From CAXRDE01 sp964229355 (GTDB taxonomy: Bacteria > Cyanobacteriota > Sericytochromatia > UBA7694): DNA of 64,000 bases. The position numbers were made by a program, and so were the translations under genes. The stretch lies in assembly GCA_964229355.1 (NCBI GenBank), contig CAXRDE010000022.1, forward strand, positions 124,001-188,000. Reading direction: 5' to 3'. The notes beneath the pieces were generated by a model. That model did not search any database. It had not been told where the DNA came from and saw nothing but the letters and a program-made list of their open reading frames with translations. This document shows, one piece after another, positions 8,907 through 17,393 of the stretch; the first letter of the stretch is position 1; each line of letters opens with the position of its first letter.

Positions 8907-9550
8907 GGGGTAACTCCTTGGGTGAGATGATGGGAGGCCAGATTCCAATGGGAAATGACTTCTTGTGTGCTTAAAAACACGGCCCCTGCACTTTGTAGGG
9001 CCAGACACTGTAAACGTGCTTGTTCGGCATCAACGCCACGGATGGCATCATGAACCAACCAAACCTTTAAGCCGGCCTTTAGCAGACCCTTTACGGCTGC
9101 GTTTACACAGTATTCTGTGGCCACACCACAGACCACCGCGGTGTGAGCCTGGGTCTCTTTGACCAGACTCAATGTATTGGGATTACTGAACATATCAAAG
9201 ACATTTTTATATAAAATCAGTTGCGAGGCCCGGTGTGCTGCCTGTTTTTCGGGGGGCGTTAACCCCCTTTGAGGCACAATAAAGGCCTGCTGGGTAAGGG
9301 TTTCTGAAAGCTTTAACTGTCCAGGGGTATCCATAATACAATGGGGCGGAAAGTCCTTGAATTCAGGATCGTCGAGGGGATGGGCGTCCGCCGAGGAAAA
9401 AATCGGAATCTGTAGGCTTTCTGCAGTATGGATCAGGCGCTTGAGATGGGGAACACACTGCTCAGCGCCGGGAACATAAAGTTTGCCCTGGGGATCCATA
9501 AAATCAAATTGGGTATCGATATCGACCAAAATAAAATTAGATTTTTTCAT
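8903..9550 (-). CDS. pncA: Nicotinamidase (isochorismatase-like hydrolase)
   Basis: It would hydrolyse nicotinamide to nicotinate. The 215-residue product has the expected catalytic triad Asp10 (VDIDTQFDF), Lys115 and Cys148 (GVATEYCV), and metal ligands Asp55, His57 (SADAHPLDDPEF) and His70. The start is ATG 9550 with AAGGAG upstream; the open frame upstream is only the pncB end in another frame. It overlaps pncB by 14 bases and nadE by 4, so the three are translationally coupled. The context with pncB and nadE makes nicotinamidase far more likely than another isochorismatase-family function. Confidence 0.92.
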   Translation of the reverse strand: MKKSNFILVDIDTQFDFMDPQGKLYVPGAEQCVPHLKRLIHTAESLQIPIFSSADAHPLDDPEFKDFPPHCIMDTPGQLKLSETLTQQAFIVPQRGLTPPEKQAAHRASQLILYKNVFDMFSNPNTLSLVKETQAHTAVVCGVATEYCVNAAVKGLLKAGLKVWLVHDAIRGVDAEQARLQCLALQSAGAVFLSTQEVISHWNLASHHLTQGVTP

Positions 9551-10955
9551 GAGAAACTCCTTTTTTGCAGGTATTGTAAAGATCCTGAAGCTCTTGATGA
9601 ATATAGACAGGGTAAGTGTGAGTGGCGTCAAGGACTTTTAAGGTTTCGGGAAGCTGTTGCAACTGGCTTAAGGCGTGAAGACGAATGTCGGCCAGAGCGC
9701 GAGCGGGCTGACAGGCCTTACCGCCTCTGAGGTAAGGTTGCAATAAAGGGGTAACGCTATCAAATGCTTTTGCGTTGGTGGGAGCCTCTGAACCGTCAAG
9801 GGTTACCATATCATGGCTGATTTTACTCCCTTTGCTATAGCGCCACACTTGTTTTTTACCGGGATAACTGACTTTGGCAGCACTGGACTTGATGGCGTAA
9901 TGGGGATGCTGTTCACTCGGCGAGATACTTTCCACAAGTTTATATACGCCGCCCAGTGACGGGGTGTCTTTACAGGTGGTGAGTTCGGTGCCCACGCCAA
10001 AGCTATCGATGGGGGCACCTGCGCACAGCAGGTCGTGAATGCGGTATTCATTCATGTCTCCACTGACCATGATGTGGGTGTGGGTTAACCCGGCCTCATC
10101 AAGCAGGTGTCGTGCGGTTTTGCTGAGAGAGAGGAAATCGCCGCTATCTAAACGAATGGCTTTCAAAGCCTTGCCCGCGGTGGCAATGGCATTGCGAATC
10201 CCCTGAAGGGTATCGTAGGTATCTACCAGCAGCACCGTGTGTTCAGGGTAGGTGTCGGCATAGTGACGAAACGCTTCTTGCTCGGTGGTGAATGCCATGG
10301 TCCAGGCATGGGCCGCGGTGCCGGTCACGGGCAATTGGTAAAGGAAGCCTGCAGCCACGTTGGATGTGGCAACGGCTCCACCAATATAAGCGGCTCGGGC
10401 CGCGTGAAGGGCTGCTTCGGGCCCCTGGGCCCGTCGAGAGCCAAAGTCAATAAAGGTGGGTGCGCTCTGGGTAATGGCTGACGTGTGCTTTTGAAGGACG
10501 TTGTAGATGCGAGCCGCCTTGCTGGCCACGTTGGTTTGGTAGTTTATTAAGGCCAGTAAAAAGGTTTCTACCAGTTGGGCTTGTATAACAGGGGCGCTCA
10601 CTCTTAGAATTGGCGTATGCTCAAAACACAGGGTGCCCTCAGGAAGGGCATCAACGTCACCGGTAAAACGCAGTTTGCTTAAGGCTTCAAAAAAAGATGC
10701 CGGTAAATGGCATAAAGCGGGGTGGTGCTCTAAGTAGCTTACAGCTTCTGAAGAAAAGTGCAGGGCTTTGAGATAGTCCAAAGCGTGTTCCAGGCCAGCC
10801 ACAATTAAAAAATGACGATGGTCGGGCATCTTTCTCAAGTACAGTTCAAAGCTTGTGGTTTTGTCGGGACAATGCTGATGGTACCCGGCAGCCATGGTGA
10901 GCTGGTAAAAATCAGTATTCAATGTGTGCAAGGCGGATGCTGTAGGAAAAGGCAT
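9537..10955 (-). CDS. pncB: Nicotinate phosphoribosyltransferase
   Basis: It joins nicotinate to PRPP, giving nicotinate mononucleotide, the entry step of Preiss-Handler NAD salvage. The 472-residue product begins with LNTDFYQLTMAAGY, a family hallmark. It also carries FIDFGSRRAQGPEAAL (substrate-binding), TAAHAWTMAF with the expected active-site His, AIRLDSGDFLSLS, and FGVGTELTTCKD. The ribosome binding site is a strong AAGGAGG. It is first in the pncB-pncA-nadE operon and has a clear promoter. Confidence 0.95.
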   Translation of the reverse strand: MPFPTASALHTLNTDFYQLTMAAGYHQHCPDKTTSFELYLRKMPDHRHFLIVAGLEHALDYLKALHFSSEAVSYLEHHPALCHLPASFFEALSKLRFTGDVDALPEGTLCFEHTPILRVSAPVIQAQLVETFLLALINYQTNVASKAARIYNVLQKHTSAITQSAPTFIDFGSRRAQGPEAALHAARAAYIGGAVATSNVAAGFLYQLPVTGTAAHAWTMAFTTEQEAFRHYADTYPEHTVLLVDTYDTLQGIRNAIATAGKALKAIRLDSGDFLSLSKTARHLLDEAGLTHTHIMVSGDMNEYRIHDLLCAGAPIDSFGVGTELTTCKDTPSLGGVYKLVESISPSEQHPHYAIKSSAAKVSYPGKKQVWRYSKGSKISHDMVTLDGSEAPTNAKAFDSVTPLLQPYLRGGKACQPARALADIRLHALSQLQQLPETLKVLDATHTYPVYIHQELQDLYNTCKKGVSHEKI

Positions 10956-10978
10956 ATAAGAACCTCCTTTTATATAAG

Positions 10979-10991
10979 TGTATTTTATACA
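10979..10991. promoter_or_regulatory. Inverted repeat over the pncB -10, possible operator
   Basis: TGTATTTTATACA is a perfect 5-base inverted repeat with a 3-base centre, flanked by AA/TT in symmetric positions. It covers the pncB -10. A repressor of NAD salvage bound here would block the promoter. The regulator is not identifiable from the window. Confidence 0.35.
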
Positions 10992-11011
10992 TTTATTAAA
11001 ACAAAAGTCAA
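10984..11011 (-). promoter_or_regulatory. Promoter of pncB-pncA-nadE
   Basis: On the minus strand TTGACT (11011-11006) is followed after 16 bases by TATAAA (10989-10984), with TG directly before the hexamer. The predicted start near 10977 gives a short leader of about 22 bases carrying AAGGAGG. Confidence 0.55.
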
Positions 11012-11052
11012 GAGGTAGAGAGTGTTAATATAAACAAAGAAGGTAAACAATT

Positions 11053-11493
11053 ATGAAAGATGAATTGCGCTCACAAGAAGAACTCAGTGTGGCTGCGGTG
11101 GCTTATATTACCCCCATGTGGCTGTTTTTGAGCGTTTTTAAACGCTGGCGTCACAATGCTTTTACTCGCTATCATTTGGCCCACGGCGGGCTGGTTTTTT
11201 TTGCCCTGGTGGCTTCAGTATGTCTCTTAACGGCAGTGGCTTATGTGAGTAATTTGGTGTTGTCTTATCATTTATTGTTTGTCTTGTTGATTGGGGGATT
11301 GATCGGATTTACGTTGATTTTTTCGGCGGGATTAACTTTATACTGTGGTATGAATGCTTACCGTGGACGTTATACGGTGTTGCCGGTGCTTACCCGTGTG
11401 TATTATCTCCTATTTTCCCAACGGCAAGTCCAGTGGCACGATCCCTACGATAGTCGCAGTGTGACACAACAAAAAAAGGTGAAGAAAGACTAA
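11053..11493 (+). CDS. Small integral membrane protein, unknown
   Basis: The 146-residue product is not firmly recognised. It has an N-terminal amphipathic segment (VAAVAYITPMWLFL), a basic turn with a conserved-looking F.RYHLAHG, then two strong membrane segments (about residues 52-78 and 80-107), and a charged C-terminus. The spacing of YxxP, FxRxH and HxxxG recalls small DUF4870-type membrane proteins, but the match is weak. Its stop overlaps the ATG of the following HAD gene by one base (TAATG), so the pair is coupled. Confidence 0.75.
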   Translation: MKDELRSQEELSVAAVAYITPMWLFLSVFKRWRHNAFTRYHLAHGGLVFFALVASVCLLTAVAYVSNLVLSYHLLFVLLIGGLIGFTLIFSAGLTLYCGMNAYRGRYTVLPVLTRVYYLLFSQRQVQWHDPYDSRSVTQQKKVKKD

Positions 11494-11987
11494 TGGCCAG
11501 GCTTTTAAAAGCAGATTATTTTATTGAATCAGTGGAGCATATTGATTTGGAGAGCTGGTGGAATGAGGGCGTACGCGGGCTCATTCTGGATGTGGACGAT
11601 ACACTTACCCGTAAAAACTCTCCTTATTTGAGCATCGAAATCCAAAACTGGCTTTTGCAGGCGAAGGCCAGGGGGTTTCTGTGTTATCTGGTATCAAACA
11701 ATGCTTCTCCTGAGCACATTGAACGGATTGCTGAGCGTTTGGGGATTCCCGCGATTGCCCGGGCGCGTAAACCCCGTCGCGCAGGGTTTGTGTGGGCCGT
11801 TCAACAGTCTGGTCTAGCGCCTGAAACGATTGTGGCTATTGGTGATCGGGTGTTGACTGATATTTTGGGGGGACGTCGTTTGGGGTTGAAAACCTGTCTG
11901 GTTAAACCGGTGACCAAACGCTTGACCCGTCGGAAGCGGCTTCTATATGCTTTCGAAAAGCGTCTGAGTCAGTGGCTTCCCCTTTGA
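11493..11987 (+). CDS. YqeG-type HAD phosphatase (class IIIA)
   Basis: The 164-residue product shows the HAD phosphatase motifs: motif I LDVDDTL at about residues 30-36, motif II VSNNAS, a motif III Lys in RARKPRRAGF, and motif IV IGDRVLTDILGG. Length and motif wording match the YqeG/Gep4 family, which in several organisms dephosphorylates phosphatidylglycerophosphate to make phosphatidylglycerol. That substrate is inferred from the family and not shown here. It is coupled to the membrane protein upstream, and the FNR-type box begins four bases after its stop. Confidence 0.85.
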   Translation: MARLLKADYFIESVEHIDLESWWNEGVRGLILDVDDTLTRKNSPYLSIEIQNWLLQAKARGFLCYLVSNNASPEHIERIAERLGIPAIARARKPRRAGFVWAVQQSGLAPETIVAIGDRVLTDILGGRRLGLKTCLVKPVTKRLTRRKRLLYAFEKRLSQWLPL

Positions 11988-11990
11988 CAA

Positions 11991-12004
11991 TTGATGCATA
12001 TCAA
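11991..12004. promoter_or_regulatory. FNR/Anr/Dnr-type box upstream of the oxidase operon
   Basis: TTGATGCATATCAA is a perfect match to the palindromic FNR consensus TTGAT-N4-ATCAA. It lies about 200 bases before the coxB start, between the HAD gene and the oxidase operon. A CRP/FNR-family oxygen or nitric oxide sensor could bind; none is encoded in this window. Confidence 0.45.
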
Positions 12005-12130
12005 TGTCTCTAAGGTAAATTCATCTTTATGATGGGGTCAGAAATAAATCTCTGTTTCTTCGCTTGCTTTGTGCTGCCTGTCATCTGACGTAATACGCAG
12101 GGCTGTGTTAAAGTGAATGAACAAAAGCTA

Positions 12131-12158
12131 TTGATCTAAACTGCTAAATATCTATATT
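12131..12158 (+). promoter_or_regulatory. Candidate promoter of the cytochrome oxidase operon
   Basis: TTGATC at 12131-12136 and TATATT at 12153-12158 are separated by 16 bases in AT-rich DNA about 45 bases before the coxB GTG. The remainder of the 215-base gap (11988-12202) has the FNR-type box and no credible gene. Confidence 0.4.
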
Positions 12159-12202
12159 TATAGCTTAACCTAAATATTATTTGAATTTGAGGAAATAAAA
12201 AC

Positions 12203-13249
12203 GTGAACGCAAGTCGCTTAATACAGACTGTTCTGGTTGGCGCTTTTCTCATTGGTTTATATTTTGTGTCCCTCTTCTACCCGGGCGGCCTGGATGGTCC
12301 ACAGTCCTTTATGGTGACAAATGGCCCCGTTGCTGCACAACAAAAAACCGTTTTCTGGTATACCGTGGGTGTATCACTCTTCTTAATGGTTGCTGTGGGT
12401 GGCGTATTTCTTTACGCTATTTTTAAGTTTCGTGCAAAACCCGGAGAAGACTTTAAGGTTCCTGAACAGACACACGGTGATGCCAAAGTCGAACTCGCGC
12501 TGATTCTGTTTTCTTGTGCCCTGCTGCTGGTGATTGCTATTCCCAACGCCAAGGCGCTTTTCTACGTGGATAAAGTCCCCGCTGAACATCAAGAAAAAGC
12601 CATTAAAGTCGTTGCTATCGGACACCAATGGTGGTGGGAATTTCAATATCCCGATCTTGGGATTACCACAGCCAATGAACTGCATGTGCCCGTGGGCGTA
12701 CCCATTGATGTAGAAGTTCGCTCTGCGGATGTTCTTCACAGTTTTTGGGTGCCTCGCCTGGCCGGTAAGATGGACGCTGTCCCTGGCCAAATTAACAAAA
12801 TGTGGTTTCAAGCGGACACCCCCGATAAATACTACGGCCACTGTACCGAGTACTGCGGTGACTCCCATGCCAATATGCGCTTTTTCGTGATGGCAGAAGA
12901 CCAGGATACCTTTGATAAGTGGGTGCGCAACGAGAAAAAAGATGCGGTTAAGCCTGCTTCTGTAGAAGAAGTTAACGGCCAACGCTTATTTATGCAAGGA
13001 TGTAACTCTTGCCATGCTGTTCAAGGCGCTGGTGCCATGGGTGTGGTGGGTCCTAACCTGACGCACTTTGGTAGTCGCACCTCACTGGGCGCAGGCTTGT
13101 TTACCAACGACACTGAGCACCTGACCAAATGGTTAGAAGATCCTCAAGGTATGAAGCCTGGCAACTTAATGAACCTGGAGCAGGTCAATATGGTTCTGAG
13201 CAATTCAGATGTTAAAAATCTAACTGCTTACCTGCAAAGCTTAAAGTAA
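12203..13249 (+). CDS. coxB: Cytochrome c oxidase subunit II with fused cytochrome c (caa3 type)
   Basis: Subunit II receives electrons at its CuA centre and passes them to subunit I. The 348-residue product starts at GTG with GAGG upstream. It has an N-terminal hydrophobic segment, two further membrane helices (about 45-72 and 92-112), then the cupredoxin domain with ADVLHSFWVPRL and CTEYCGDSHANM, giving the two Cys, two His and Met of CuA. A C-terminal c-type heme domain follows, with CNSCH at 267-271 and a likely axial Met in PGNLM. The fused heme defines a caa3-type oxidase. It is first in the operon coxBAC-D-ctaG-cytochrome c. Confidence 0.95.
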   Translation: MNASRLIQTVLVGAFLIGLYFVSLFYPGGLDGPQSFMVTNGPVAAQQKTVFWYTVGVSLFLMVAVGGVFLYAIFKFRAKPGEDFKVPEQTHGDAKVELALILFSCALLLVIAIPNAKALFYVDKVPAEHQEKAIKVVAIGHQWWWEFQYPDLGITTANELHVPVGVPIDVEVRSADVLHSFWVPRLAGKMDAVPGQINKMWFQADTPDKYYGHCTEYCGDSHANMRFFVMAEDQDTFDKWVRNEKKDAVKPASVEEVNGQRLFMQGCNSCHAVQGAGAMGVVGPNLTHFGSRTSLGAGLFTNDTEHLTKWLEDPQGMKPGNLMNLEQVNMVLSNSDVKNLTAYLQSLK

Positions 13250-13261
13250 AGGAGACCCTCA

Positions 13262-15181
13262 ATGGCAACACACACTGATGTGGTAACCACTCCAGCACAC
13301 GCTCCAGCAGCTTTGCCTGTGGGCGAACCTGGGATTCTTGGACCCCGTCCGACGAGTCCTACTGGGGTTTGGGATTGGTTAACCACCATTGACCATAAAA
13401 AAATTGGAATTATGTACGGCCTGTTTGCGCTGGCCTTTATTGTGTTGGGCGGTATCGAAGCACTTTTGATTCGTGTCCAGCTGGCGATTCCGAATAACAA
13501 TTTCTTAGTGGGTGACATTTATAACCAAATGTTCACCATGCATGGAACAACCATGATCTTCCTGGGGGTCATGCCCTTAACGGCAGCCTTCTTTAACTAT
13601 GTTGTGCCCCTCCAGATTGGGGCCCGTGACGTGGCTTTTCCCCGGCTGAATGCCTTTAGCCTTTGGGTATTTGTAGCGGGAGCTGTGCTGATTAACCTAA
13701 GCTGGTTCCTTGGCGGCGCGCCAAATGGTGCCTGGGTGGGTTATGCACCCATTACTTCTCCCCAGTTTAACGTGGGGCATAACTCTGACTTCTGGATTAT
13801 GGGCCTATTGGTTCTGGGCGTGGCTTCGGTCGCTGCTTCGCTGAACTTTTTTACCACCATTATCAATATGCGTGCGCCAGGTATGAGCCTGATGCGGATG
13901 CCTGTTTTTGTTTGGATGACTTTGATCACCAACGTTCTGATTCTGTTGGCGTTCCCTCCCATTACCATTGCCCTCGTACAGTTGTTAATGGACCGCACCT
14001 TTGGTGCCAACTTCTTTAACTATGCCAAGGGCGGCATGCCCATTATGTGGCAACACTGGTTCTGGGTCTTTGGTCACCCTGAAGTGTATATTCTGATTTT
14101 GCCTCCCATGGGCATTGTGTCAGAAATTTTACCCACCTTCTCGCGTAAACCGCTTTATGGTTATCCTCTGATCGTTTTCTCTGGAGCCTTCATCGGCTTC
14201 ATGGGCTTTGCGGTATGGAGTCACCATATGTTTACTGCGGGTATGGGCGTTGTGGCTGTTCTGGCCTTCTCCATTACCACTTCAATTATTGCGGTACCTA
14301 CCGGTGTGAAGATCTTCAACTGGTTGGGCACCATCTGGGGTGGAAACTTACGTACAGAAACGCCAATGCTGTACGCTCTGTCGTTTATTGCAATGTTCAG
14401 CATTGGTGGCTTTAGTGGAATCATGCACTCTGCCGCTGCTGCTGACTATCAGCAACACGATACTTACTTCATCGTGGCGCACTTTCACTACGTACTGATT
14501 GGTGGCGCGATTTCGGGACTGTTGGCAGGTTTGTCTTACTGGTTCCCCAAAATTACCGGTCGCATCCTGAATGAAAAATTAGGCCTTGCGGCGTTTTGGA
14601 CCTTCTTTGTGGGTTTCAATGCCACCTTCTTCCCGATGCACATTTTGGGCCTGAACGGCATGCCTCGTCGTATTTATAACTACGAAGCCAATATGGGTTT
14701 CAACTTCTGGAACATGTTTGTAACCATTAGTGCCTTTATTTTGGCGTTTAGCTTTTTGTTGTTCTTCATTAATATGGCTTACTCCTTCTTCAAGGGCAAA
14801 GTCGCTGGCAACGATCCCTGGGATGGTCGTACCCTGGAGTGGGCGATTTCTTCTCCTCCTCCGGTCTATAACTTTGAAGCCATTCCAGAAGTGACCCATT
14901 TGGATGACTTCTGGCATAAAAAGCAAACCGGGCAGCCCATGCCCACCGCAAACGGACAACTGATTCACATGCCCGGCGCCTCTTACTATCCTTTGGTCAT
15001 TGGCTTTGGTATGTTTGTGATGAGTCTGGCCTCGATTTACCTGACCGACAATATGTTGGCTGCAGGTACGGGCGCAGTGGTTGGCTTTTTAATTCTTTTA
15101 TTCGGTATTTACGGTTGGGCCTTAGAAGGTCCTGGCGGTGAAATGCTGGATCCCACAAAAGAAAGAGGAGCATACAACTAA
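13262..15181 (+). CDS. coxA: Cytochrome c oxidase subunit I
   Basis: This is the catalytic membrane subunit carrying heme a, heme a3 and CuB, and it pumps protons. The 639-residue product has TMHGTTMIF (heme a His), FGHPEVYILILP (CuB His, cross-linked Tyr and a Glu typical of A1-type heme-copper oxidases), VWSHHMFTAG (two CuB His) and VAHFHYVLIGG (heme a3 and heme a His). GGAG lies seven bases before the ATG. Its TAA overlaps the coxC ATG by one base. Confidence 0.97.
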   Translation: MATHTDVVTTPAHAPAALPVGEPGILGPRPTSPTGVWDWLTTIDHKKIGIMYGLFALAFIVLGGIEALLIRVQLAIPNNNFLVGDIYNQMFTMHGTTMIFLGVMPLTAAFFNYVVPLQIGARDVAFPRLNAFSLWVFVAGAVLINLSWFLGGAPNGAWVGYAPITSPQFNVGHNSDFWIMGLLVLGVASVAASLNFFTTIINMRAPGMSLMRMPVFVWMTLITNVLILLAFPPITIALVQLLMDRTFGANFFNYAKGGMPIMWQHWFWVFGHPEVYILILPPMGIVSEILPTFSRKPLYGYPLIVFSGAFIGFMGFAVWSHHMFTAGMGVVAVLAFSITTSIIAVPTGVKIFNWLGTIWGGNLRTETPMLYALSFIAMFSIGGFSGIMHSAAAADYQQHDTYFIVAHFHYVLIGGAISGLLAGLSYWFPKITGRILNEKLGLAAFWTFFVGFNATFFPMHILGLNGMPRRIYNYEANMGFNFWNMFVTISAFILAFSFLLFFINMAYSFFKGKVAGNDPWDGRTLEWAISSPPPVYNFEAIPEVTHLDDFWHKKQTGQPMPTANGQLIHMPGASYYPLVIGFGMFVMSLASIYLTDNMLAAGTGAVVGFLILLFGIYGWALEGPGGEMLDPTKERGAYN

Positions 15182-15825
15182 TGAGTACTGCAAGCGCAGT
15201 GGTCGATCAGCACCATGGCGGTCATGATGACCACCATGGTCACGAAGAGCATTCTTTTACCGGGATTCCCAGTAAAAAAATCTTAATGTGGGCATTTTTG
15301 TCTTCAGATTGTATGTTCTTTGGAACGCTGATTTCAACCTATATCATCTACCACGGTAAGAGCCTTGTGGGCCCTTACCCCCTTGAGATTCTGAGTATTC
15401 CGGTTACCACCGTGAGTTCGTTCGTGCTGTTGGCAAGTTCTTTGTTAATGGCATTGAGCGTGGCAGCGGTCAACCGTCAGGATCTTGCAAAATTCCGTCT
15501 CTGGATTTTTATGACCTGTCTGTTTGGAATTATTTTCCTGGGCTTTCAGTCCTTTGAATTTACAGAGTTCTATCATAAAGGTTTAACCATGAGTACCAAT
15601 CTCTTTGGCTCAACCTTTTACACCATGACAGGCACCCACGGTGTACACGTTGCCCTGGGCGTTCTATGGCTCATGTCCTGGTTTATTTATTCCTTCTTTG
15701 GAGATATGCGGGACAAAGCCATTGATATCGAAGTGGCTGGTCTTTATTGGCACTTCGTCGATATTGTCTGGATTGTTATTTTTACCGTGATCTATCTGAT
15801 CGAATTTGTAGGCGTGGGGGCATAA
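15181..15825 (+). CDS. coxC: Cytochrome c oxidase subunit III
   Basis: The 214-residue product is a five-helix subunit III, the short form found in bacterial caa3 oxidases. It has the conserved GTHGVHVALGVLWL segment and a closing WHFVDIVWIVIFTVIYL helix with the family WHFVD motif. The first 25 residues are unusually His/Asp-rich (HHGGHDDHHGHEEH) and could bind metal, perhaps copper; that is inference. It overlaps coxA by one base and is followed one base later by the subunit IV fusion. Confidence 0.94.
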   Translation: MSTASAVVDQHHGGHDDHHGHEEHSFTGIPSKKILMWAFLSSDCMFFGTLISTYIIYHGKSLVGPYPLEILSIPVTTVSSFVLLASSLLMALSVAAVNRQDLAKFRLWIFMTCLFGIIFLGFQSFEFTEFYHKGLTMSTNLFGSTFYTMTGTHGVHVALGVLWLMSWFIYSFFGDMRDKAIDIEVAGLYWHFVDIVWIVIFTVIYLIEFVGVGA

Positions 15826-15826
15826 C

Positions 15827-16465
15827 ATGAGTAACGAACAAGAACACCATGACCATGTGCCCGTTTACGTTAAGCTGGCCGCATTTTTGGGCGTTTTAAC
15901 CGGAGCAGAAGTTATTGTGCTATGGTTTGCGATTCCAGACTGGCTGATGTACTTTGCCCTCTTTGGCATGGCTGCCGTTAAGTTTGGCTTTGTTGTTGCG
16001 GTGTTTATGCACCTCAAATACGACAATAAAATGCTGACTGGCATTTTCTTCAGTGGCTTTACCGTTGCCCTGGCAACCATGGTGGCCATGATGGCGTTGA
16101 TTAATTATCAGCCCAGCAAAGTTGCCATTAATGTCAAAGACAGCAAAGAATTGGCTGCCCTGAATGCGGGTAATCCAGAAAATGGTCCCACTGTTTTCAT
16201 GGGTAAAGGCTGTGCGGCCTGCCATGCTATTGATGGTTTAGACGGTGCTGTAGGAGCTGTAGGTCCTAAGTTAACCGGTCTGGGCGCACGTGCGGGTAAT
16301 ACGGTGGCCGGTCAATCTGCTGCAGATTACATCCGCACGTCCATTGAGAATCCTAACGCCTATGTCGTTGATGGCTTCTCTGCGGGATTGATGCCAGGTA
16401 ACCTGAAAGGCACCATGTCTGCTGAAGAATATAAGGATCTGGTCGCTTATTTAGAGACCCTTTAA
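15827..16465 (+). CDS. Cytochrome c oxidase subunit IV fused to cytochrome c
   Basis: The 212-residue product combines two modules. Residues 12-90 form three membrane helices with the VFMHLKYDNKML loop of prokaryotic subunit IV (CoxD/CtaF type). Residues 120-212 form a class I cytochrome c with CAACH at 129-133 and a probable axial Met in AGLMPGN. Subunit IV normally has no heme, so the fusion adds a second cytochrome c to the complex. The heme domain is very similar to that of the last gene of the operon, which points to a local duplication. Confidence 0.88.
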   Translation: MSNEQEHHDHVPVYVKLAAFLGVLTGAEVIVLWFAIPDWLMYFALFGMAAVKFGFVVAVFMHLKYDNKMLTGIFFSGFTVALATMVAMMALINYQPSKVAINVKDSKELAALNAGNPENGPTVFMGKGCAACHAIDGLDGAVGAVGPKLTGLGARAGNTVAGQSAADYIRTSIENPNAYVVDGFSAGLMPGNLKGTMSAEEYKDLVAYLETL

Positions 16466-16466
16466 T

Positions 16467-17366
16467 ATGAACATATTGCACCTGTTCTGTCCGCCTGTTT
16501 ACGCTCACCCCGGTGAAGCAGCAGTCTCCCCGTCGGTATCTGCTGCCGCCTGGTGGGATTGGCGGTTGGAATGGGTGCTTTTGTTTATCTTGCTCTTTGT
16601 GGGCACCCTGTATTTTCGCTGGCTGAAAGAGGCTTATCAAAATACAGAAACATCCTGGTCGTGGAAATACCCTATCCGCTTCTGGGGGGCTTTACTCTGT
16701 ATCTACATTGCAGCGGCCTCACCCATTGATCATATTGGGGAGGTTTATCTTTTCAGTATGCACATGGTGCAGCATAATATCTTTATGTATCCTGTGCCCT
16801 GGCTCATTTTGGCGGGTATCCCTGAAGGGATGGCGGTTTACTGGTTAAAAAAATCAGGCATGCCGGGTTACCATGGATACCGAATATTAAAACATCCGGT
16901 GACCGCCTGTTTGCTTTTTAACTTGATTTTTACCCTGTGGCACATTCCCTTTCTGTACGACTGGGCCTTAAAAGATCGCATGGTGCACAATCTGGAACAT
17001 TTTACGATGATCACCTCTTCGATTATTTTATGGCTACCCACCTGGAACCCGATCCGCAAGGATCGCCCCATTTATCCTTTGCAGATGCTATATTTAATTG
17101 CACTGGCCATTGCGCAGTTGCCCGTCTTTGCCTACGTCACGTTTTCAAAAAGCGTGCTTTATCCCACCTACGCTTATGCCCCTCGTTTAACCGTGCTTTC
17201 GGCCCATGCTGACCAGCAATTGGGTGGGGTTATCATGAAAATCACGGCCATGCTCGTTCTTTTTGTTTCCTTTATTGGTATTTGTATGGCCTGGTATGAA
17301 TCCCAGATGCAGGCCGATCGCCTGCGAGATGAAAAGGCTCTGGCTGCAGCCAGGGCGCTATCCTAG
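16467..17366 (+). CDS. ctaG: Cytochrome c oxidase assembly factor CtaG (caa3 type)
   Basis: The 299-residue membrane protein has about seven hydrophobic segments. It has the pattern of the CtaG family that accompanies caa3 oxidases: SPIDHIGEVYLFSMHMVQHNIFM with His residues likely to contact copper, VPWLILAG, LWHIPFLYDWAL, and HNLEHFTMITSSIILWLP. CtaG helps to insert CuB into subunit I. It begins one base after the subunit IV fusion and lies within the oxidase operon. The His-containing HMVQHN and HNLEH motifs support a role in metal handling. Confidence 0.9.
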   Translation: MNILHLFCPPVYAHPGEAAVSPSVSAAAWWDWRLEWVLLFILLFVGTLYFRWLKEAYQNTETSWSWKYPIRFWGALLCIYIAAASPIDHIGEVYLFSMHMVQHNIFMYPVPWLILAGIPEGMAVYWLKKSGMPGYHGYRILKHPVTACLLFNLIFTLWHIPFLYDWALKDRMVHNLEHFTMITSSIILWLPTWNPIRKDRPIYPLQMLYLIALAIAQLPVFAYVTFSKSVLYPTYAYAPRLTVLSAHADQQLGGVIMKITAMLVLFVSFIGICMAWYESQMQADRLRDEKALAAARALS

Positions 17367-17393
17367 TTTATTGTAAAAAGAAAGGTTTAAATT

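Noticed and set aside
11984..11989. TTGACA as a -35 box at the end of the HAD gene
   Set aside because: No matching -10 lies 16-18 bases downstream; it overlaps the FNR-type box.
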